64,000 bases of DNA from Streptomyces avermitilis MA-4680 = NBRC 14893 (GCF_000009765.2 NC_003155.5:2542001-2606000); one strand, 5' to 3'; positions 23,010 through 32,038 are shown, counted from the stretch's first letter. Translations and numbers: made by a program. The notes: generated by a model from the letters alone, not told the origin.

Positions 23010-23795
23010 CTAGGCGTCCGGGCCTTCCGCGCTGAGCGCCTGAATCTCGGTGTACGTCGGCGCGACGCCCCGCGGCGGTCGTCCCGCCCGAATGTCCGCG
23101 GCGGCGTCAAGGGCCGCGCCCAGCGCCCGCCGGTACAGCAGGGAGCCGAGGCTCACCCTTCGTACGCCGAGGTCCCCGAGTTGGGCGACGGTGGGGCCCA
23201 GGGGTGAGTAGAGGATGTTGAGCGGCACGTCGAGGGTCTTCACCAGGGCGGTGATGCGGGTCGGGTCGCTCAGCCCGGGGACGAACACGCCGTCCGCGCC
23301 GGCCTGTCGGTAGGCGTCGAGGCGGCGGCAGGTCTCGGCGTGGCCGCCGTCGCCGAGCCAGTACGTGTCGGTGCGGGCGTTCACGAAGAGGTCCGGTACG
23401 GCGGCCTTGACCGCGGCGATCTTCGCCGCGTGCAGCTTCGCGGACGCGAGGCCGTCCTCCAGATTGATGCCGACGGCCCCGGCCGCCGCCAGCTCGCGCG
23501 CCAACTCGGCCACGCCGTCCGGGTCGTGGCCGAACCCGTCCTCGGCGTCGACCGAGAGCAGGAAGGTGCCCCCGCCGAGCTGCCGGGCGAGCCGTACCGT
23601 CTCTTCCCGGGTCGCCGCCGTGCCGTCCGGCAGACCGGCCGCCGCGGCGACGCCGAGGCTGGTGGTACCGACCGCCTCGAAACCCTGGGCCGCGAGGGCC
23701 GCCGCCGAGGCGTGGTCCCAGGCGTTGGGGAGCAGCAGGGGCGCGTCGGCGTGATGGAGTGCGGAGAACGAGGTCACGTCCGCCTGCCGGGTCAC
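23010..23795 (-). CDS. isocitrate lyase / PEP mutase family protein
   Basis: A 261-residue TIM-barrel protein of the PEP mutase/isocitrate lyase superfamily. It has LLPNAWDHASAAALAAQGFEAVGTTSLG near the N-terminus, the Asp pair in LSVDAEDGFG, the Glu in GINLEDGL and the NARTD motif in LFVNARTDTYW. The family cleaves or forms C-C or P-C bonds in small 2-oxo or 2-hydroxy acids; the active-site Cys of true isocitrate lyase (KKCGH) is absent, so the substrate is unclear. GTG 23795 overlaps the TGA of the DinB-like gene by four bases, so the two are coupled. Confidence 0.85.
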   Translation of the reverse strand: MTRQADVTSFSALHHADAPLLLPNAWDHASAAALAAQGFEAVGTTSLGVAAAAGLPDGTAATREETVRLARQLGGGTFLLSVDAEDGFGHDPDGVAELARELAAAGAVGINLEDGLASAKLHAAKIAAVKAAVPDLFVNARTDTYWLGDGGHAETCRRLDAYRQAGADGVFVPGLSDPTRITALVKTLDVPLNILYSPLGPTVAQLGDLGVRRVSLGSLLYRRALGAALDAAADIRAGRPPRGVAPTYTEIQALSAEGPDA

Positions 23796-24313
23796 GCCGA
23801 CCTGCCCACGGCGTCGGCGTAGTACGTCGATTCCTCGAGGTGCTCGGCCAGTCGGCGGAAGCTCCAGCCCTGCGCCGGAGAGTCGTCGAGCTGCCCTTCG
23901 GTCAGTGTGCCGAGCCGGTTCGCCCAGATCCGGGCGAGCCGCGTGAGTCGGCTGCGTGCCTCGTCGAGATCCTCGGGCGTGAACGGCGCGAGATCCGCCT
24001 CCGTCGTGCTCGCCGACGCGTGCCAGTGGTCGGGCTGCGGCTCCTCGCCCACGAGCCGGGCCTCCAGCTCGGCCAGGTGGTCGAGGATCGGGGTATCCCC
24101 TGCTCGAACGGAGTTGAGAGCTTGGGGAAGGTCGGTGACGCGGCGGATCGCCTTGTGCGGGGTGTAGACGCGGTCGTCGACGTGGGCGGGCTTCCCGTCC
24201 CAGGCGGTCCAGGTCGCGGCGAGGTCGAGGACGTGGTCCACCATGGCGACGACGGCCGCGGCCGGGTTTTCGGTGCCGGTTTCCCTCAGGCGTTCCTGCG
24301 CGGAATCGTTCAT
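23792..24313 (-). CDS. DinB / mycothiol-dependent maleylpyruvate isomerase-like protein
   Basis: A 173-residue four-helix-bundle protein. MVDHVLDLAATWTAWDG near the start, HWHASAS in the middle and HLEESTYY near the end place His residues as in the DinB/MDMPI metal-binding family, whose actinobacterial members often act on mycothiol conjugates. It is the first gene of a two-gene unit with the PEP mutase-like gene (GTGA overlap). Function is inferred at family level only. Confidence 0.7.
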   Translation of the reverse strand: MNDSAQERLRETGTENPAAAVVAMVDHVLDLAATWTAWDGKPAHVDDRVYTPHKAIRRVTDLPQALNSVRAGDTPILDHLAELEARLVGEEPQPDHWHASASTTEADLAPFTPEDLDEARSRLTRLARIWANRLGTLTEGQLDDSPAQGWSFRRLAEHLEESTYYADAVGRSA

Positions 24314-24571
24314 ACCGGAACGCTAGACGCGGAACGCTTCGGCGCCCGCCGAACCATCCCCGCGGCGTGCGCGCCCGTCACCCCGTCCTACGCCGGCGCG
24401 CGCTTACCGGCGCCTCGCCGGCCACGACGACGCTGGGGATCGGGCGCCTCACGCCGACGGCGTAGCCCCGCGGCGCCGCTTTTTGCCGAAGTGGCAACAC
24501 CTCTCGTGTCCGCCGCGTCGCCCGACGCATGATCTCGGTCGTAGCTGATTGCCGAACGACCGGGAGGATCC
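24314..24571. other. 258-bp intergenic region without a gene
   Basis: It separates two divergent genes. The only structure noted is TTGCC-GAAGT-GGCAA (24483-24497), a 15-bp inverted repeat in front of the epoxide hydrolase gene that may be an operator; TTGCCGAA occurs again at 24550-24557. Confidence 0.4.
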
Positions 24572-25558
24572 ATGCCGCAGACCCCGCGGACCACAGCGCT
24601 CACCCACCGTCTGGTGTCCTCACCCGCGGGACGGATCCACCTCGTGGAGCAGGGCACCGGGCCGCTGGTCCTGCTGGTGCACGGCTTCCCGGAGTCCTGG
24701 TACTCCTGGCGGCACCAACTGCCCGCGTTGGCGGCGGCCGGCTACCGCGCGGTCGCCGTCGACGTGCGCGGCTACGGCCGCTCCTCCCGGCCAAACGCGG
24801 TGCACGCGTACCGGATGCTCGACCTGGTCGAGGACAACGTGGCCGTGGTGCACGCCCTCGGTGAGCGGACCGCCGTGATCGTCGGCCACGACTGGGGGTC
24901 GAACATCGCCGCCACCTCGGCCCTGGTACGGCCCGACGTGTTCCGCGCGGTGGGGCTGCTGAGCGTGCCCTACACCCCGCGCGGCGGCCCCCGGCCCAGC
25001 GAGATCTTCGCGGGGATGGGCGGGGACGAGGAGTTCTACGTCTCCTACTTCCAGGAGCCCGGCCGGGCGGAGGCCGAGATCGAACCGGACGTCCGCGGCT
25101 GGCTCGCGGGCTTCTACGCCGCCCTGTCGGCGGACACCATGCCCGCGCCCGACGCGCCGGATCCGCACTTCGTACGCCGTGGCGGAACGCTGCGCGAGCG
25201 GTTCCCCGCCGGCCGGCTGCCCGCCTGGCTGAGCGAGGCCGACCTCGACGTCTACGCCGGCGAGTTCGAACGGACCGGCCTGAGCGGGGCGTTGAACCGC
25301 TACCGCGCCATGGACCGGGACTGGGAGGACCTCGCTCCCTTCGACGGGGCTCCCGTCCGTCAGCCGTCCCTCTTCATCGGCGGTGGTCTGGACGCCTCCA
25401 CCCAGTGGCTTGCCGATGCGATCGAGGCCTACCCGGTCACGCTGCCCGGCCTGGTCTCCTCGCACATCCTCGACGGCTGCGGCCACTGGCTCCAGCAGGA
25501 ACGCCCGCAGGACACCAACCGGCTGCTGACGGACTGGCTCGCCTCACTGCCCGGCTGA
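24572..25558 (+). CDS. epoxide hydrolase-like alpha/beta hydrolase
   Basis: A 328-residue alpha/beta hydrolase of the epoxide hydrolase/haloalkane dehalogenase branch, which opens epoxides through an Asp nucleophile. HGFPESWYSWRHQ (about 38-50) supplies the oxyanion hole and the nucleophile Asp is in IVGHDWGSNIAA near residue 110; the catalytic His is in GCGHWLQQERP near the C-terminus. ATG 24572 has GGGAGGATCC upstream. The 3' end overlaps the convergent DUF2264 gene by 15 bp. The substrate is unknown. Confidence 0.87.
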   Translation: MPQTPRTTALTHRLVSSPAGRIHLVEQGTGPLVLLVHGFPESWYSWRHQLPALAAAGYRAVAVDVRGYGRSSRPNAVHAYRMLDLVEDNVAVVHALGERTAVIVGHDWGSNIAATSALVRPDVFRAVGLLSVPYTPRGGPRPSEIFAGMGGDEEFYVSYFQEPGRAEAEIEPDVRGWLAGFYAALSADTMPAPDAPDPHFVRRGGTLRERFPAGRLPAWLSEADLDVYAGEFERTGLSGALNRYRAMDRDWEDLAPFDGAPVRQPSLFIGGGLDASTQWLADAIEAYPVTLPGLVSSHILDGCGHWLQQERPQDTNRLLTDWLASLPG

Positions 25559-27253
25559 CACGGCCACCTCGCCGTCGCCCAGCCGGATCCGTACCTCCGG
25601 GCCGTCCGTCCAGCTCACCCGGATCTCTCCCGGGTCCGCCACCCGCACGGACACCGCCTCGGCGAGGGGCACGGGGTCCTGTTCCGCCGTGAGACGGGCC
25701 AGGGCCGTGAACAGTGTCGGTCCGTCCGCCGTCACGCCCGTGAGGTCCCCGGAGAGGTTGTGGCCGGGCAGGAGTTCGGCGCCGAGGCCCTGCGCCGGCG
25801 TCCAGCCCGTGACCCGCACCGGCGTCCCGGGCGCGGCGCCCGCCACCAGGTGGGCGCGCACCTCCACCGCACCACGGGCCACGACCAGACTCGTGACCCG
25901 GACACCCTCGCCGGCCGTGTGGCGGGAGGCCGCCCAGCCCTCGCCCACGCCGAGCGGCTCGATCGACGTACGGCTCGGATCGCCGCCCACGGTCACGGTG
26001 TTGTCGTACGCCGGCGAAGGAACCGTCACCGTCGAGTACGCGAGCCGGGAGTAGTGGGGGTCGTAGCGGACGTCCTCGCTGCCGTGGTTGTGGAGGCGCA
26101 CCACCCCGTCCGAACGCGTGCACTGGAGCAGCCAGTTGGGGGCGGCGATCGGCGTGACGGCGTCGGCGCGTTCCGCCGGACCCGGTTCCTCCGGTGCCGT
26201 CCACACCTCGTGGTCGGCGGGGAGCAGCAGGCCCAGGAACGCCTTGCTCGCCCAGTACGGGGACGCCGGGCCCGAATAGCCCTGCAAGACAGCCGAGTCG
26301 GGGCCGTGCCAGCCCAGGGTCAGCAGGCCCCGGTCGTCCACCGCGCCCCGGTCGAGGAAGTACCGCAGCGCGCCGGATGCCAGCCTGCGCGTCTCGCCGG
26401 GCGGCAGGGGCGTACGGCCGGTCAGCGCGCCCAGCCACAGCGGGGCCGTCGTGGCGAAGCGGTACGTCAGGGACCGGCCCTGGTGCAGGGGGGCTCCGTC
26501 CGCGCCGAACAGGCGTGCGTAGTCGGTGAGATGGGCCGAGAGCCGGCCGCCGTACAGGTCCAGCAGCCGCGCGTCGTCGGCCAGCCACGCGTGCAGGACG
26601 GGGTACAGGTGCATGGCCCAGCCGTTGTAGTAGTCGAAGGCCCGGCCGTCGCCGTCGGTGTACCAGCCGTCCCCGACGTACCACTGCTCGATGCGCTCCA
26701 GACCCCGGTCGACGGCCTCCCGTGCGTCGTCCGGCTCGTACCCGATCTCCTGGAGGAAGCCGCCGACCGTCACCGGGAACAACTCCCAGTTGCAGGGCCA
26801 GGGTTCGGCGGTCAGCGCGTCGCCGAGCCAGGCCGCCGCGCGCTGTCGCACCCCGTCGGAGAGGCGGTCCCAGAGCAGGGGCCGGGTCAGGCGCAGGGCG
26901 AGGGCGACGGACGCCGCCTCGACGAGGGGCTGGCCGCGGTGCTCGATGCGCGGCCAGACGCCCGAGACGCCGGCCGCGAGTCCGTCCGCGTACCGCTCCA
27001 GGGCCTTCTCGTCCCGGCGGAAGGCGGCCAGCAGCAGCGTACGAGCGTAGCCCTCCAGGCCGTCGGAGAGCCTGCCGGACCAGCTCGGGCGGTCGCCGGG
27101 CAGGTGGTAGAGCGCCTGGTCCTCGGTCGCGTACGGGGCCACGGCGGCGAGCAGCGCGTCGGCGGTCGCCTCCCAGTGGGCGCGGGTGTGGCCGGTGTAC
27201 GGGCTGAGGGTGCGGTCCTCGGGCGGCGTGGCGGGCGACCTGAACGGCTGCAT
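25544..27253 (-). CDS. DUF2264 family protein
   Basis: A 569-residue soluble protein. The N-terminal 350 residues are a helical barrel typical of DUF2264 (GYARTLLLAAFRRDE, GWYTDGDGRAFDYYNGWAMHLYPVL, YRFATTAPLWLGAL, GYSGPASPYWASKAFLGLLLP) and the rest is a beta-sandwich tail. DUF2264 genes are frequent in plant-polysaccharide loci, often with rhamnogalacturonan or pectin genes, and an unsaturated-uronyl hydrolase-like role has been suggested from fold; the activity is not established here. The gene lies downstream of the acetylesterase on the same strand but a stem-loop separates them. AGGAAGCC precedes ATG 27253. Confidence 0.85.
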   Translation of the reverse strand: MQPFRSPATPPEDRTLSPYTGHTRAHWEATADALLAAVAPYATEDQALYHLPGDRPSWSGRLSDGLEGYARTLLLAAFRRDEKALERYADGLAAGVSGVWPRIEHRGQPLVEAASVALALRLTRPLLWDRLSDGVRQRAAAWLGDALTAEPWPCNWELFPVTVGGFLQEIGYEPDDAREAVDRGLERIEQWYVGDGWYTDGDGRAFDYYNGWAMHLYPVLHAWLADDARLLDLYGGRLSAHLTDYARLFGADGAPLHQGRSLTYRFATTAPLWLGALTGRTPLPPGETRRLASGALRYFLDRGAVDDRGLLTLGWHGPDSAVLQGYSGPASPYWASKAFLGLLLPADHEVWTAPEEPGPAERADAVTPIAAPNWLLQCTRSDGVVRLHNHGSEDVRYDPHYSRLAYSTVTVPSPAYDNTVTVGGDPSRTSIEPLGVGEGWAASRHTAGEGVRVTSLVVARGAVEVRAHLVAGAAPGTPVRVTGWTPAQGLGAELLPGHNLSGDLTGVTADGPTLFTALARLTAEQDPVPLAEAVSVRVADPGEIRVSWTDGPEVRIRLGDGEVAVSAGQ

Positions 27254-27289
27254 GGCTTCCTGTCTCGCGTCGCTCGGCTGCGAAAGGAG

Positions 27290-27325
27290 CCTGGGGCGCC
27301 CCGGTTCCGGTCGGGACGCCCCAGG
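27290..27325 (-). terminator. stem-loop terminator after the acetylesterase gene
   Basis: CCTGGGGCG (27290-27298) and CGCCCCAGG (27317-27325) pair perfectly over an 18-nt loop that has further internal pairing. It lies 31 nt past the acetylesterase stop and in front of the DUF2264 start, so it would attenuate or end transcription between the two. Confidence 0.65.
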
Positions 27326-27355
27326 GGTTCGGGCGGAGGGCTGCCTCCGAGGGGG

Positions 27356-28399
27356 CTACCTCGCCTGCTTCTCCGGGATCAGATGCTGCGCCACCAACTC
27401 GTCGCGCACCAGACCCGCGTACAGGGTCGCCCCCTGCACTGAAGTATGCGTGTTGTCCCGCTTCTCGTTGTAGAGATAGATCGATTTTGATCTTTCCACA
27501 CCCAGGGATTCCACGAGTGCCTTGGTCTTCGCCGTCAGGTCGATCAGGGGCACGTCCTCGGCCGCCGCGACCGAGCGGATGACCGCCGGGTGGTCCACAC
27601 CGAGGCCGTTGACCAGCAGCGCGGTGTTGTTGTTCAGGGTGCCGTCGGCGTTGAACCAGCGGCGCACGATGGGCGTGACCAGGACCGGATCGCCGCCCTT
27701 CGCGCGGACGCCCGCGACGAGCGTCTCGAGGTTCGCGCGGTACGTCGCCTCGTCCGTCGTCTTGTCGTTGTGGGCGAGCTGGATGAGGACCAGGTCGTGC
27801 CTGCGGATGAGCGGCTGGACGGTCGGGAAGAGCGCGGGGTCGGCGAGGTAGGTGACCGTACTCTCGCCGGAGTCCGCGTAGTTGGCGACGGACAGCCCCT
27901 TGCGGAGGTACTGCGGCAGCTGTTGCCCCCAGCCGGAGTAGGGGTCGCCGGGCTGGTCGCAGACCGTGGAGTCGCCGACCAGGAAGATCTGCCGCGGGTG
28001 CCGCGCGGGCGTGACGCTGATACCGGCCAGGGCGGGGGCCGCGCCGCCGAGCACCAGGTCGAGGCCGGGCGTGCCGTCGGCGCCGGTGGGCTCGCCCTCC
28101 GGCGTGCGGACGTTCACCGTGAAGCCGCGGGCCACGCGCTCGCCCGCCTCCGTGGCCGTCTCGGGCAGCAGGGAGCGCCGCGCCTCACCGCTGATGCTCG
28201 TACCGGCCGCCGCGTCGCCGCCGAGCAGCACGCGGACGTCGTACGTCCCGGGCGCGACGTCGAAGTGACAGGCGCTGGCGGTGCAGTTCTCCAGGCCCGG
28301 GGCGCGCCGCCCCTCGTGCGCCTGCGCCTGGGCCGGCACCGCCGACAGGGCGGTGACGGCGGCCAGCACCGCCGGCACGGCGGTGGTGAAACGTCTCAT
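27356..28399 (-). CDS. secreted rhamnogalacturonan acetylesterase-like SGNH/GDSL esterase
   Basis: A 347-residue secreted esterase. The signal peptide is MRRFTTAVPAVLAAVTALSA with a cleavage site after about residue 26 (AQA/HEG). An N-terminal beta domain (to about 125) precedes an SGNH hydrolase domain with the nucleophile Ser in FLVGDSTVCDQ, the block-III Asn in LAHND, and the Asp/His pair in DNTHTSVQGA near the end. This arrangement matches rhamnogalacturonan acetylesterases (RhgT/CE12 type), which deacetylate the pectin backbone. ATG 28399 follows GGAGGAGCCGCA. It is divergent from the PL4 lyase, sharing a promoter region that holds the LacI-type box. Confidence 0.85.
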   Translation of the reverse strand: MRRFTTAVPAVLAAVTALSAVPAQAQAHEGRRAPGLENCTASACHFDVAPGTYDVRVLLGGDAAAGTSISGEARRSLLPETATEAGERVARGFTVNVRTPEGEPTGADGTPGLDLVLGGAAPALAGISVTPARHPRQIFLVGDSTVCDQPGDPYSGWGQQLPQYLRKGLSVANYADSGESTVTYLADPALFPTVQPLIRRHDLVLIQLAHNDKTTDEATYRANLETLVAGVRAKGGDPVLVTPIVRRWFNADGTLNNNTALLVNGLGVDHPAVIRSVAAAEDVPLIDLTAKTKALVESLGVERSKSIYLYNEKRDNTHTSVQGATLYAGLVRDELVAQHLIPEKQAR

Positions 28400-28452
28400 T
28401 GCGGCTCCTCCGACAGGACGACAGACCTGACGGCTGGACCGTACCGCTAGCG

Positions 28453-28470
28453 GCAAGCGCTTTCTAGTAG
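28453..28470. promoter_or_regulatory. LacI-type operator between acetylesterase and PL4 lyase genes
   Basis: GCAAGCGCTTTCTAG (28453-28467) is the exact reverse complement of CTAGAAAGCGCTTGC found at 37019-37033 in front of the LacI gene. The centre AAGCGCTT is a typical LacI/CcpA-like half-site pair. It lies 54 bp from the acetylesterase start and 124 bp from the lyase start, able to control both. Confidence 0.75.
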
Positions 28471-28590
28471 AGGGCTCAATTTCACATCACCGTCAACTCC
28501 CCGCGCGTGAAAGGCCTTTCGCGAAATCGATTCAACTGCCACCCTGCCAGACACCCGCACCCCCACACCTCCCGAAGGAGGCACCCCCGC

Positions 28591-30267
28591 ATGTCCGGTT
28601 CCCCCAACAGGCCGGTCCGCCGCCGCACCTTCGTACTCGGCGGCGCGGCCGCCGCCGGCACGGCGGCCCTCGCCGGACCGCTCGCGCCCCCCGCGTCCGC
28701 CGCGGGCTTCGGCTACACGGACGACGGCTCGAACTACGTCGTCGACACCGGCGCGAACCTCGTCTTCAAGGTCAGCAAGACCAACGGCGACCTGACCTCG
28801 CTCGTCTACCGCGGCACCGAGTACCAGGGCTACGGCGGCAAGAACTCGCACGTCGAGTCCGGCCTCGGCACCTCCGCCGTGACGATCGCGCAGTCCGGTT
28901 CGACGATCCTGGTCAGCGTCACGTACGGGACGCTCAAGCACTACTACGCGGCCCGCAGCGGCGAGAACAACGTCTACGTGTGGACCAACAAGGCGGACAC
29001 GTCGGTCAGCGCGACCCGCTACATCGTGCGCGTCAAGGCGGGTCTGTTCCTCAACGACGAGCCCGATTCCTACACGTACGCGCCGACCACCGTCGAAGCC
29101 GCGGACGTGTTCGCGAAGGCGGACGGCCAGACCCGTTCGAAGCACTACTCGAAGCTCCGCGTCGTCGACTACGACTACATCGGCTGGAGCACCGGCGCCG
29201 TCGGCTTATGGATGGTGCGCAGCAACCACGAGAAGGCCTCCGGCGGCCCCTTCTACCGCTCCCTGCTGCGGCACCAGAGCGCGGACGGCGGCGGCCTGTA
29301 CGAGATCCTCTACTACGGCGAGAACCAGACGGAGGCGCAGCGGTTCGGGCTCCAGGGCCCGTACGTCATCGCGTTCACGGACGGCGGCGCCCCCTCGTCG
29401 TCGCTGTACCCCGGAAACCTCACGACCTCGTGGGCGGACTCGCTCGGCATCTTCGGGTACGTCGCCGCCGGGGGCCGCGGCAAGGTCGCGGGCGTCGGCA
29501 TCTCGGGCCGGAACACGGCGTACGCGTACACGGTCGGGCTCGCCAACTCCGCCGCCCAGTATTGGGGTTCGGCGAGATCCTCCGACGGCTACTTCTCGAT
29601 CGCGGGGGTCCTGCCGGGGACGTACACGCTGACCGTCTTCAAGGGTGAACTCTCCGTCCACAGCGCCTCGGTGACGGTGACCGCGGGCGCCACGACCACC
29701 CTCAACACGATCACGATCCCCTCGTCGAACGACCCGGGCAACGCGAGCGCGATCTGGCGGATCGGCACCTGGGACGGCACGCCGAGCGGGTTCAAGAACG
29801 CGGCGCTGATGACGTACGCGCACCCCTCCGATCCCCGGGCCGCCGCCTGGACCGGCAACGTGGTGATCGGCAGCGGCGGCGAGACCTCGTCCTTCCCGGC
29901 GTACATCTGGAAGGACGTCAACAGCGGTCTGCTGGTGTACTTCAAGCTGACCGCCGCGCAGGCCGCCGCCGCGCACACCCTGCGGATCGGTGTGACGACG
30001 GCGTACGCGAACGGCCGGCCACGGGTCACGGTGAACGACTGGGTGTCGGCCATCCCCTCGCCGCCCACCCAGCCGAGCACCCGTTCCCTGACCGTCGGGT
30101 CGTACCGGGGCAACAACTACACGTTCACCTACAGCGTCCCGGCCGCCGCCTGGCTCACGGACACCAGTCAGTACAACGTGCTGAAGATCGACGTGGTGAG
30201 CGGTTCGGGAACGACGGCCTACCTCAGCGCGGGGACGTCGATCGACGCGCTCGACCTCCTCGCCTGA
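28591..30267 (+). CDS. secreted rhamnogalacturonan lyase, polysaccharide lyase family 4
   Basis: A 558-residue exported enzyme. The Tat signal VRRRTFVLGGAAAAGTAALA ends near residue 35 (ASA/AGF). It then follows the three-domain PL4 plan: a beta-sandwich catalytic domain (GANLVFKVSKTNGDLTSLVY, KHYSKLRVVDYDYIGWS), a small FnIII-like domain (DGYFSIAGVLPGTYTLTVFKG) and a C-terminal CBM-like jelly roll (AIWRIGTWDGTPSGFKN). PL4 enzymes cut the rhamnose-galacturonate backbone of rhamnogalacturonan I by beta-elimination. Start ATG 28591 has AAGGAGG upstream; the longer frame from 28507 has no signal and is not used. The LacI-type box upstream suggests substrate-dependent control. Confidence 0.9.
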   Translation: MSGSPNRPVRRRTFVLGGAAAAGTAALAGPLAPPASAAGFGYTDDGSNYVVDTGANLVFKVSKTNGDLTSLVYRGTEYQGYGGKNSHVESGLGTSAVTIAQSGSTILVSVTYGTLKHYYAARSGENNVYVWTNKADTSVSATRYIVRVKAGLFLNDEPDSYTYAPTTVEAADVFAKADGQTRSKHYSKLRVVDYDYIGWSTGAVGLWMVRSNHEKASGGPFYRSLLRHQSADGGGLYEILYYGENQTEAQRFGLQGPYVIAFTDGGAPSSSLYPGNLTTSWADSLGIFGYVAAGGRGKVAGVGISGRNTAYAYTVGLANSAAQYWGSARSSDGYFSIAGVLPGTYTLTVFKGELSVHSASVTVTAGATTTLNTITIPSSNDPGNASAIWRIGTWDGTPSGFKNAALMTYAHPSDPRAAAWTGNVVIGSGGETSSFPAYIWKDVNSGLLVYFKLTAAQAAAAHTLRIGVTTAYANGRPRVTVNDWVSAIPSPPTQPSTRSLTVGSYRGNNYTFTYSVPAAAWLTDTSQYNVLKIDVVSGSGTTAYLSAGTSIDALDLLA

Positions 30268-30279
30268 CCTGATCTACCG

Positions 30280-31689
30280 TCATGTGCCACGCGTCCACTG
30301 CTGGTTGGTGCCTCCGTTGCAGGTGTACGTGATCAGCGCGGCGGAGTTGGCGGTGGACGCGCCGGACACGTCCAGGCATTCGCCGCTCGCGCGGGACTTG
30401 AGGCTGACGTAGCCGCCCGAGGTGGTGAGCGACCACTGCTGGGAGGTCGCGGCGGTGCAGTTCTCCTGGGTGACGGCGGTGACGTTCTCGGTGAGGCACA
30501 GGGAGCTGCCCCGGCCCATCAGCTCGTAGTAGCCGCCGGCGACGGACTTGAACCAGAACTTCTGGTTGTTGCCGCCGTTGCAGGTGTACTGGGTGAGCGC
30601 GACGCCCGTGAGCAGTGACTGACTGGGGACGTCGGCGCACTTGGCGGAGTGCCGGGCGGTCAGCGTCTCGTACGTGGCGCTCGTCCCGCTGATCGTGCCG
30701 GCGACCGTGTCGACGGTTACCTCCGGGTACCAGCTCATGCTGAGGCTGGTCGAGGTGGGGAAGGTCAACGGCAGCCAGACGTAACGGGAGTCGTTGACGC
30801 TGCCCCCGAAGGAGTTGCCCCAGCGGTCGCCCAGGTAGAGGTACGAGGTGCCCGAAGTGCCCTGCACGGGAAGGACGTACGCGGTCTGCGAGCCGTACGC
30901 CGTCGAGTCGCCGACGTTCGTCATCGCGGTCCAGGGGCCGGCCAGGGAGGTGGCGGTCGCGTACTGCTGCTGGTTGGGGTTCCAGCCCGTGGCGCCCGAC
31001 GTCAGCATGAAGTAGACGCCGCCCCGCTTGAAGAGGGCGGGTGCCTCGCGGTGTCCGCCGTGCCAGGGGTCGGCGACGAGGCTGTCGATGCCGGTGTAGT
31101 CGGCGGTGAGCCGGTAGATCTGGAGGTCGTAGTTCTCACGGGCGGCGGACACCATGTAACCGGTGCCGTCGGTGTCGACGAAGACCGTGATGTCGCGGGA
31201 CATGTACTGGCCGAGCGGCTGGAAGCTGCCCTGCCAGGTGTAGGTGCCGTCGACCGTGTCCGACACCGCGACCGCGGCGCGTGCCTCGCTGTAGTCGGTG
31301 CCGTTCTCCTTGTGCATCCACATCACGAACTTGCCGGTGGACGCGTTGTACATGACCTTCGGACGCTCGATGTTGGCGCTCGCCAGCTCACTCGCGCCGG
31401 CCTGGGTCAGGACGTGGCTGCGGAACTCCCAGTTCTTCAGGTCGGTGGAGCGGTAGGCGTCGACGTACTTGAAGGTGTTGTCGGCGTTGCGGTCCTCGCC
31501 GAACCAGTAGTAGTAGCCGCCGACCTTGATGACCCCGCCGCCGTGCGCGTGCACGCCGTTGCCCGAAGTGTCGGTGAACTGGGTGCCGTTGGTGAGGGTC
31601 TGGGCCGCCGCCCGGGCCGGGCCCGCGGTCGTGAGGGCGCCGGCGAACGCGAGACACAGGGCGAAGAGGATCACGTACACACGTCTCAA
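30280..31689 (-). CDS. secreted GH43 (subfamily 24-like) galactanase with ricin-type CBM13
   Basis: A 469-residue secreted enzyme. A signal peptide (MRRVYVILFALCLAFAGALT) is followed by a five-bladed GH43 domain (about 30-325) beginning VHAHGGGVIKVGGYYYWFGED and with the Glu in HREAPALFKRGG, as in exo-beta-1,3-galactanases that trim arabinogalactan. Residues about 335-469 are a ricin B-type trefoil (CBM13): AKCADVPSQS, TQYTCNGGNNQKFWF, SQQWSLTTSGG, GECLDVSGA, TNQQWT. I choose the TTG at 31689, ten bases after AAGGAG, because the signal peptide then starts correctly; the open frame continues upstream to 31815 through a 9-bp repeat array. It converges with the PL4 gene with a 12-bp gap. Confidence 0.85.
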   Translation of the reverse strand: MRRVYVILFALCLAFAGALTTAGPARAAAQTLTNGTQFTDTSGNGVHAHGGGVIKVGGYYYWFGEDRNADNTFKYVDAYRSTDLKNWEFRSHVLTQAGASELASANIERPKVMYNASTGKFVMWMHKENGTDYSEARAAVAVSDTVDGTYTWQGSFQPLGQYMSRDITVFVDTDGTGYMVSAARENYDLQIYRLTADYTGIDSLVADPWHGGHREAPALFKRGGVYFMLTSGATGWNPNQQQYATATSLAGPWTAMTNVGDSTAYGSQTAYVLPVQGTSGTSYLYLGDRWGNSFGGSVNDSRYVWLPLTFPTSTSLSMSWYPEVTVDTVAGTISGTSATYETLTARHSAKCADVPSQSLLTGVALTQYTCNGGNNQKFWFKSVAGGYYELMGRGSSLCLTENVTAVTQENCTAATSQQWSLTTSGGYVSLKSRASGECLDVSGASTANSAALITYTCNGGTNQQWTRGT

Positions 31690-31762
31690 CCCAGGGGCTC
31701 TCCTTACGGCGGTGCGGGTGAGGGGTTCGCGGGGGTCGTGGGGGTCGGGGAGTTGCCCACTG

Positions 31763-31816
31763 CGGCTCGTGTGACTCAGGCGGCTTGTGCGGCTCATGCG
31801 GCTCGTGCGGCTCATG
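31763..31816. repeat. tandem 9-bp repeats upstream of the GH43 gene
   Basis: Six 9-bp units, mostly CGGCTCRTG (31763-31771, a variant at 31772-31780, then four from 31781 to 31816). They lie 75-130 bp upstream of the preferred start and would encode SRTSRM-type repeats if translation began at 31815, which I think it does not. Confidence 0.8.
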
Positions 31817-31927
31817 CAGTGACCGTCCGTCCGGTATGTCGAACCTTATCTGCGATTGCGAACGTCGTGACCGCCGAAAAGGTAAGCGCGGACTGCGGTG
31901 AGGTCAACGGGGTGGACGGGACGGTAC

Positions 31928-31957
31928 GGGCGCCCCGGGCGGTCGGCCGGGGCGCCC
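31928..31957. terminator. perfect 11-bp stem-loop upstream of GH43, orphan terminator
   Basis: GGGCGCCCCGG (31928-31938) and CCGGGGCGCCC (31947-31957) form a perfect stem with an 8-nt loop. It lies between the GH43 promoter side and a gene remnant, so which transcript it ends is unclear. The whole 31690-32585 stretch contains no intact gene: only the 9-bp array, this stem, a pair of ~28-bp repeats (31983-32038) and the remnant. Confidence 0.55.
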
Positions 31958-31982
31958 CGCTTCTCCGAGTCGCGGCGCGGAC

Positions 31983-32038
31983 GACGAGGCCACCGCGAAT
32001 TTCCTGTCGGACGAGACCACCGCGATTTTCTGCTATCG
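31983..32038. repeat. imperfect 27/29-bp tandem repeat
   Basis: GACGAGGCCACCGCGAATTT (31983 onward) is repeated as GACGAGACCACCGCGATTTT (32010 onward); both continue with TTC and end TCG. It precedes the gene remnant and could be slippage or paired binding sites. Confidence 0.6.

Noticed and set aside
24483..24557. TTGCCGAA copies as additional ROK sites
   Set aside because: Only an 8-9 bp match, without the CTTYS/SRAAG arms or the AACCCC core, and next to an unrelated gene.
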